Assembly (NCBI GenBank): GCA_017959645.1 | Contig: JAGDAE010000294.1 | Location: 1 to 10,675 of the forward strand | DNA length: 10,675 nt | Origin: Kiritimatiellia bacterium | GTDB taxonomy: Bacteria > Verrucomicrobiota > Kiritimatiellia > RFP12 > UBA1067 | Direction: 5' to 3' | In this document: in pieces, positions 8,117 to 10,675 of the stretch | Position numbering within the stretch: the first letter of the stretch is position 1 | How the letters are laid out: each line of letters begins with the position of its first letter | Notes under the pieces: model-generated | Told to the model about the DNA's origin: nothing | Databases searched by the model: none | Seen by the model: the letters and a program-made list of their open reading frames with translations, nothing else | Position numbers and translations under genes: made by a program

Positions 8117-8835
8117 GGCAGTATCTCCACTCCTGATTCTTCGGCCACGCGCCTGAGCGACTCTTCCTTAAGCCGCTCGGCCAGACCGGCCGCAAATTTC
8201 ACGTTGTCTTCGCTGGACTCGAAATTGGGTATCGTCTCGGGATGCTCGATCCACGACAGCTGCAGACGCGCCGCGAGCGCCCTCTGCACGCCGCGAGTAT
8301 CGAGGCGGACGTCTTCTACCGTCTTGGCAATCTCTTCGCCGAGCCAGTCTTGTTCGCTCTCGACGATGTCGGCGTCGGTCAGCTCGGCCGCGGCGAGAAC
8401 TTCGTCGCGCCAGCCCGCCTTGAGAGCCGCCACGTCCTTGTAGTCGCGATTTGCCGCCGACGAGCCCGAAGAAAACGCCGCTTTCGCCGCCGGAGCGAGA
8501 ACGATCGCGCCGTTCTGCACGTGTTCGTCGGCGTCGAACGAGCGTTTGCCGTCCGTCCCCTGCGTCATGAGCGCGTTGAGCCCGTATTTGACCCGGTGCT
8601 CCTCTGCCACCTTTTCGATGGCAAGCACGAGCTTCTGGTGGTTGAGCTGCATGAGATCGTTCTCGCGTTCACGCTTCGTCGACTCGACGAAGATGAAGTA
8701 CGCGATCATGAATATCATCAGCAGCGCGAACACGACCTGCAGAAGCAACCCCTGCAGATCGTCGGTGCCCGCGGCTTTCGATGCGTTGCCTCTGCCGGCG
8801 AGCCGGGCGAGGGCGTTTTTGTCGGATGCGTTCAT
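8113..8835 (-). CDS. MotB/ExbD/TolR-like single-pass membrane protein
   Basis: The 240-residue protein has a charged cytoplasmic N-terminus of about 25 residues, one membrane helix (about 27-50, LQGLLLQVVFALLMIFMIAYFIFV), and a periplasmic region of about 190 residues. D25 and D26 stand right at the cytoplasmic start of the helix, where MotB, ExbD and ZorB carry the ion-binding Asp; D26 is the best candidate. After the helix come basic residues and a likely coiled-coil stretch (about 51-85). The remaining part is helical and acidic. I do not see the OmpA-like peptidoglycan-binding motif of MotB, nor a clear ExbD/TolR C-terminal fold, so assignment rests on topology, the Asp and the MotA/ExbB-like gene 6 nt upstream. 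It lacks a good Shine-Dalgarno, consistent with coupling to that gene. Confidence 0.72.
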   Translation of the reverse strand: MNASDKNALARLAGRGNASKAAGTDDLQGLLLQVVFALLMIFMIAYFIFVESTKRERENDLMQLNHQKLVLAIEKVAEEHRVKYGLNALMTQGTDGKRSFDADEHVQNGAIVLAPAAKAAFSSGSSAANRDYKDVAALKAGWRDEVLAAAELTDADIVESEQDWLGEEIAKTVEDVRLDTRGVQRALAARLQLSWIEHPETIPNFESSEDNVKFAAGLAERLKEESLRRVAEESGVEILP

Positions 8836-8841
8836 CGGCCG

Positions 8842-9756
8842 TTATCCGTGTATCGCCTCGACAACCGCTTTGAGTTTCGCCTCCGACGCCTCGGCGCGCT
8901 TCTGCAGCTCGTCGAGCTGGCGGCGGAAGAATTCGACGTATTCCTTCTGGCGCGCGTCGAACTCTTTCTCGTAGTCCGCGAGCCGCTTTTCGAACGAGGC
9001 GGCGTATTCGCCGTGGCGTTTCTCGAAATCCTCCGCGAAGCGCCGGTTGCGCTTCTCGAACTCCTCCTCGTACTGCGCATGGCGGCTCTCGAAGAGTGCT
9101 TCGTACTCGTCGTGGCGGCGCGCCATCGCCGCTTCGTATTCCTTCTGGTGCTTGGCGAACGAATCGCAGGCCTCGCCGATCCGTGCAACAAGACGGTCGA
9201 CGGCTCCGGTAAGATCGCCGTCAGTTTCTTCTGCAAGATTGGTATCTGCGAGCATTTTGAGGAAAAACGGCCGCACCAGCGGCCGGTCGACCAGAAACAC
9301 CCACACGACCGCCATCAGAGTAGAAAAGAGCGCCGTGTGCAGACACTGCATCAAGTCGGCCATCGAAACGGAATCGAGATCAAAGAAACCGATCACGATG
9401 ATTCCCCACAGAGTGCCGAAGAGACCGAGCGCGATATGCAGCTGGTCGGAACCCTTGAAGAACGGGAAATCGTCGCCGTTGACCCTCTTGCCGCGTATGA
9501 TGTCCAACAGCGATTTGGTCATGAAGAAAAGCCCAATCGCCGGAATGAACGTAGTCACAGCCGAATAGTCGACCGCCGACCAGTCCAGCCACGGCAGAAA
9601 GCCCGGCGCGTGGGCCGACATCTCTTCGGTATTGCCGCCGGAGGCGATAAACATCTTCCACCAGTTGACGATCGCGACCACATTGTTGGCGAACGCGAGA
9701 ATTGATACCACGGTGAGCGCCGCACAGGGCAGCAGCAGGGCCTTTGCCTTCTTCAT
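8842..9756 (-). CDS. MotA/TolQ/ExbB-like membrane protein with hendecad-repeat cytoplasmic tail
   Basis: This 304-residue protein has about four membrane segments (8-30, 66-86, 107-125, 139-157). The segment ALGLFGTLWGII (109-120) matches the GLLGTVxGI core of ExbB/TolQ/MotA, and LHTALFSTLMAVVWVFLV (139-156) matches the AL-xTT helix that follows; T115 and T146 sit where family threonines line the ion path. With MotB-like partners such proteins form a pentamer around a dimer and use ion flow to turn or push. From about 175 to the end the chain is a charged helix pointing into the cytoplasm, dominated by eight 11-residue repeats at 201-288. A small core with a cytoplasmic coiled tail recalls ZorA of the Zorya defence system, though this tail is far shorter. 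I chose the ATG at 9756 because AAGGAAA precedes it by 10 nt and the open frame upstream is unlike protein and overlaps nadE. Confidence 0.8.
   Translation of the reverse strand: MKKAKALLLPCAALTVVSILAFANNVVAIVNWWKMFIASGGNTEEMSAHAPGFLPWLDWSAVDYSAVTTFIPAIGLFFMTKSLLDIIRGKRVNGDDFPFFKGSDQLHIALGLFGTLWGIIVIGFFDLDSVSMADLMQCLHTALFSTLMAVVWVFLVDRPLVRPFFLKMLADTNLAEETDGDLTGAVDRLVARIGEACDSFAKHQKEYEAAMARRHDEYEALFESRHAQYEEEFEKRNRRFAEDFEKRHGEYAASFEKRLADYEKEFDARQKEYVEFFRRQLDELQKRAEASEAKLKAVVEAIHG
8893..9156 (-). repeat. Eight tandem 33-bp units encoding 11-residue (hendecad) coiled-coil repeats
   Basis: Residues 201-288 of the MotA/ExbB-like protein divide without gaps into eight 11-mers: AKHQKEYEAAM, ARRHDEYEALF, ESRHAQYEEEF, EKRNRRFAEDF, EKRHGEYAASF, EKRLADYEKEF, DARQKEYVEFF and RRQLDELQKRA. 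The consensus is roughly E-K-R-h-x-E-Y-E-x-x-F, with Tyr/Phe at position 7 and Phe at position 11 and conserved basic residues at positions 2-3. Eleven residues make almost exactly three helical turns, so this should form a straight or slightly right-handed helical bundle. The last unit is the most degenerate. Confidence 0.85.
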
Positions 9757-9784
9757 TTGGTTATTTTTTCCTTGTTGTGTGATG

Positions 9785-9812
9785 ATTGCACGATTGTTCC
9801 ATATTCTGCAAT
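9785..9812. repeat. Inverted repeat ATTGCA-N16-TGCAAT
   Basis: Six-base perfect arms at 9785-9790 and 9807-9812 are separated by 16 bases. The spacing would place the arm centres about two helical turns apart, as for a dimeric regulator's half-sites, or could form a weak RNA hairpin. Arms this short can occur by chance, so a regulatory role is only suggested by the location upstream of the stator-like gene. Confidence 0.35.
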
Positions 9813-9813
9813 G

Positions 9814-9831
9814 CGCCGTTCGCCCGCGGCG
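9814..9831 (-). terminator. Possible weak hairpin after nadE, no U-tract
   Basis: Just after the nadE stop the minus strand can pair CGCCG with CGGCG around an 8-nt loop. The five-pair GC stem is short and no run of U follows, so it does not qualify as a standard intrinsic terminator. It could at most attenuate read-through or protect a 3' end. Confidence 0.2.
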
Positions 9832-9832
9832 T

Positions 9833-10675
9833 TCAAAGTTTTCCGGCGAATTCAATCCCGAACACGTCGATTCCCGGCGGCATGGCTTCGCGCTTGAATG
9901 CCTGCGAATTGTACCGGGATCGGAAGATTCCGAACGTTTTGCGCACGTCCTGCGGAGCATACTTCCCCTTGAACGCCGAAATCGCCGCTCTGAGCGCGGC
10001 GGGCGCCTTCGCTCCCTCCTTCAGCATCTTCCACAGGAAAAAGTCGTGAAGCTCGTAAGGCCCGATCTTCTCTTCGGTCGTCTGGCCCTTGACCAGTTCC
10101 GGCGAAACCGGCGTCGCCACTATGTCGGCCATCGTCTTCGACGCGTGTTTCGCAGCCCACCACGCGCAGACTTTGCGCACCACGGTCTTCGGCACCCCGG
10201 CGTTCACGCCGAAATGACTCAGCGCGTCGCCGCCGAAAGTACACCACCCGAGCGCGATCTCGCTCAAGTCCCCAGTACCGAGAACGAGCGCCTCGTGCAT
10301 GTTCGCCTTGTCCAGGAGAACCATCGTTCTCATCCGCGCCTGCGCGTTTTCGTAGACGGCATCCGGAGTCGTCCCGTCGTGGCCGATGTCTTTCAGATGG
10401 CGGCGGCACGCCGCGGTTATGTCGATCGTCTCTACCGGAATGCCGAGCTCCCCGCAGAGCGCCGAAGCGTTCGATCTGGTGCGTCGCGAAGTCCCGAACC
10501 CCGGCATCGTGTACGCGCGTACCGCGTTGCGCGGCAGTTTCAGAAGATCGAAAGCCTCGGCCGCTACAATCAGACACAGCGCCGAATCAAGTCCGCCTGA
10601 GACCCCTACGACAACCGACTTGAGCCCTGTCGAACGAATCTTTCGCGCCAATGCGCGAACCTGGGTATTGAACAC
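9833..10675 (-). CDS. nadE: Glutamine-dependent NAD+ synthetase, C-terminal synthetase domain (5' part beyond window)
   Basis: This fragment of 280 residues makes NAD+ from deamido-NAD+, ATP and ammonia, the last step of NAD biosynthesis in the cytoplasm. The ATP-pyrophosphatase P-loop SGGLDS is at fragment residues 26-31, followed by MPGFGTSRRTRSNA, YENAQARMRT (108-117), GTGDLSEIALGW (133-144) and QTTEEKIGPYELHDFFL (198-214), all hallmarks of NadE. The C-terminal FRSRYNSQAFKREAMPPG matches the end of long, two-domain NadE proteins. The family's glutaminase (nitrilase-like) domain would lie upstream, beyond position 10675, so the GTG at the edge is probably an internal Val and not the start. 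It ends 76 nt before the stator-like gene. Confidence 0.92.
   Translation of the reverse strand: MFNTQVRALARKIRSTGLKSVVVGVSGGLDSALCLIVAAEAFDLLKLPRNAVRAYTMPGFGTSRRTRSNASALCGELGIPVETIDITAACRRHLKDIGHDGTTPDAVYENAQARMRTMVLLDKANMHEALVLGTGDLSEIALGWCTFGGDALSHFGVNAGVPKTVVRKVCAWWAAKHASKTMADIVATPVSPELVKGQTTEEKIGPYELHDFFLWKMLKEGAKAPAALRAAISAFKGKYAPQDVRKTFGIFRSRYNSQAFKREAMPPGIDVFGIEFAGKL

Larger units (their letters stand above)
9757..9832. other. Only substantial intergenic region (76 nt) between nadE and the stator-like gene
   Basis: This is the sole gap longer than 20 nt. It is AT-richer than its neighbours next to the stator gene. It holds a GC hairpin just after the nadE stop, an inverted repeat, and the AAGGAAA ribosome binding site (about 9767-9773) of the stator-like gene. 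If the downstream unit has its own promoter it should lie here or within the end of nadE, but I see no convincing -35/-10 pair. Confidence 0.6.

Noticed and set aside
8893..9156. CRISPR array or non-coding tandem repeat
   Set aside because: The 33-bp period is due to in-frame 11-residue protein repeats; units are diverged and contiguous with no spacers.
8242..9705. Plus-strand open frame of 487 codons
   Set aside because: It is antisense to the stator-like pair. The Leu/Arg/Phe-rich pattern mirrors the Glu/Lys-rich coiled coil on the other strand.
6212..9756. Calling the cassette a Zorya defence system
   Set aside because: The channel protein and tail are ZorA-like in layout only. The tail is short, the partner shows no visible OmpA-like domain, and no ZorC, ZorD or ZorE-like helicase or nuclease gene is in the window.
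9757..9960. Upstream extension of the MotA/ExbB-like gene
   Set aside because: The added 68 residues overlap the conserved end of nadE in another frame, lack membrane or domain features, and would bury the AAGGAAA ribosome binding site.

Overview
The window is GC-rich bacterial chromosome in which every gene I can support lies on the minus strand. Read in transcription order, from the right edge to the left, they are: (1) the C-terminal synthetase part of a glutamine-dependent NAD+ synthetase (nadE, cut by the right edge); (2) a MotA/TolQ/ExbB-like membrane protein with a cytoplasmic hendecad-repeat tail; (3) a MotB/ExbD/TolR-like single-pass partner; (4) a 634-residue secreted helical protein I do not recognise; (5) a GRP/RhaT-type (DMT superfamily) sugar transporter; (6) ribokinase (rbsK); (7) a ThrH-type phosphoserine phosphatase/homoserine phosphotransferase; (8) a secreted zinc-dependent N-acetylmuramoyl-L-alanine amidase; and (9) a large secreted multi-domain glycoside hydrolase, cut by the left edge.

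Packing is very dense. The nadE fragment and the stator-like gene are separated by 76 nt, the only real intergenic gap. After that, gaps are 6 nt, a 4-nt ATGA overlap, 19 nt, 1 nt, ATGA, ATGA and 10 nt. Eight genes (9756 down to beyond position 1) therefore look like one transcription unit, with translational coupling at several junctions. No rRNA, tRNA, CRISPR array, insertion sequence or plus-strand gene is supported.

Two functional themes share this unit. One is envelope mechanics: a proton- or ion-driven stator-like pair followed by a secreted helical protein (6212-9756). This is the most unusual part. The membrane core resembles MotA/ExbB/ZorA, the tail is eight near-perfect 11-residue repeats, the partner has no recognisable peptidoglycan-binding OmpA domain, and no known effector (Zorya nuclease/helicase, TonB, TolA, flagellar genes) is visible beside it. 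The other theme is sugar and wall metabolism: transporter, ribokinase, a phosphatase, a peptidoglycan amidase and a secreted carbohydrate-active enzyme that joins an N-terminal TIM-barrel-like glycosidase region to a GH43-like propeller and a discoidin-like carbohydrate-binding domain.

The gene styles (GRP transporter, ThrH, Cys-rich 'PYDQGGCTCDGC' glycosidase region, GH43 plus discoidin) suggest a Gram-negative polysaccharide degrader. A PVC-superphylum bacterium such as Kiritimatiellota or Lentisphaerota is my best guess, but that is inference from family resemblance, not proof.
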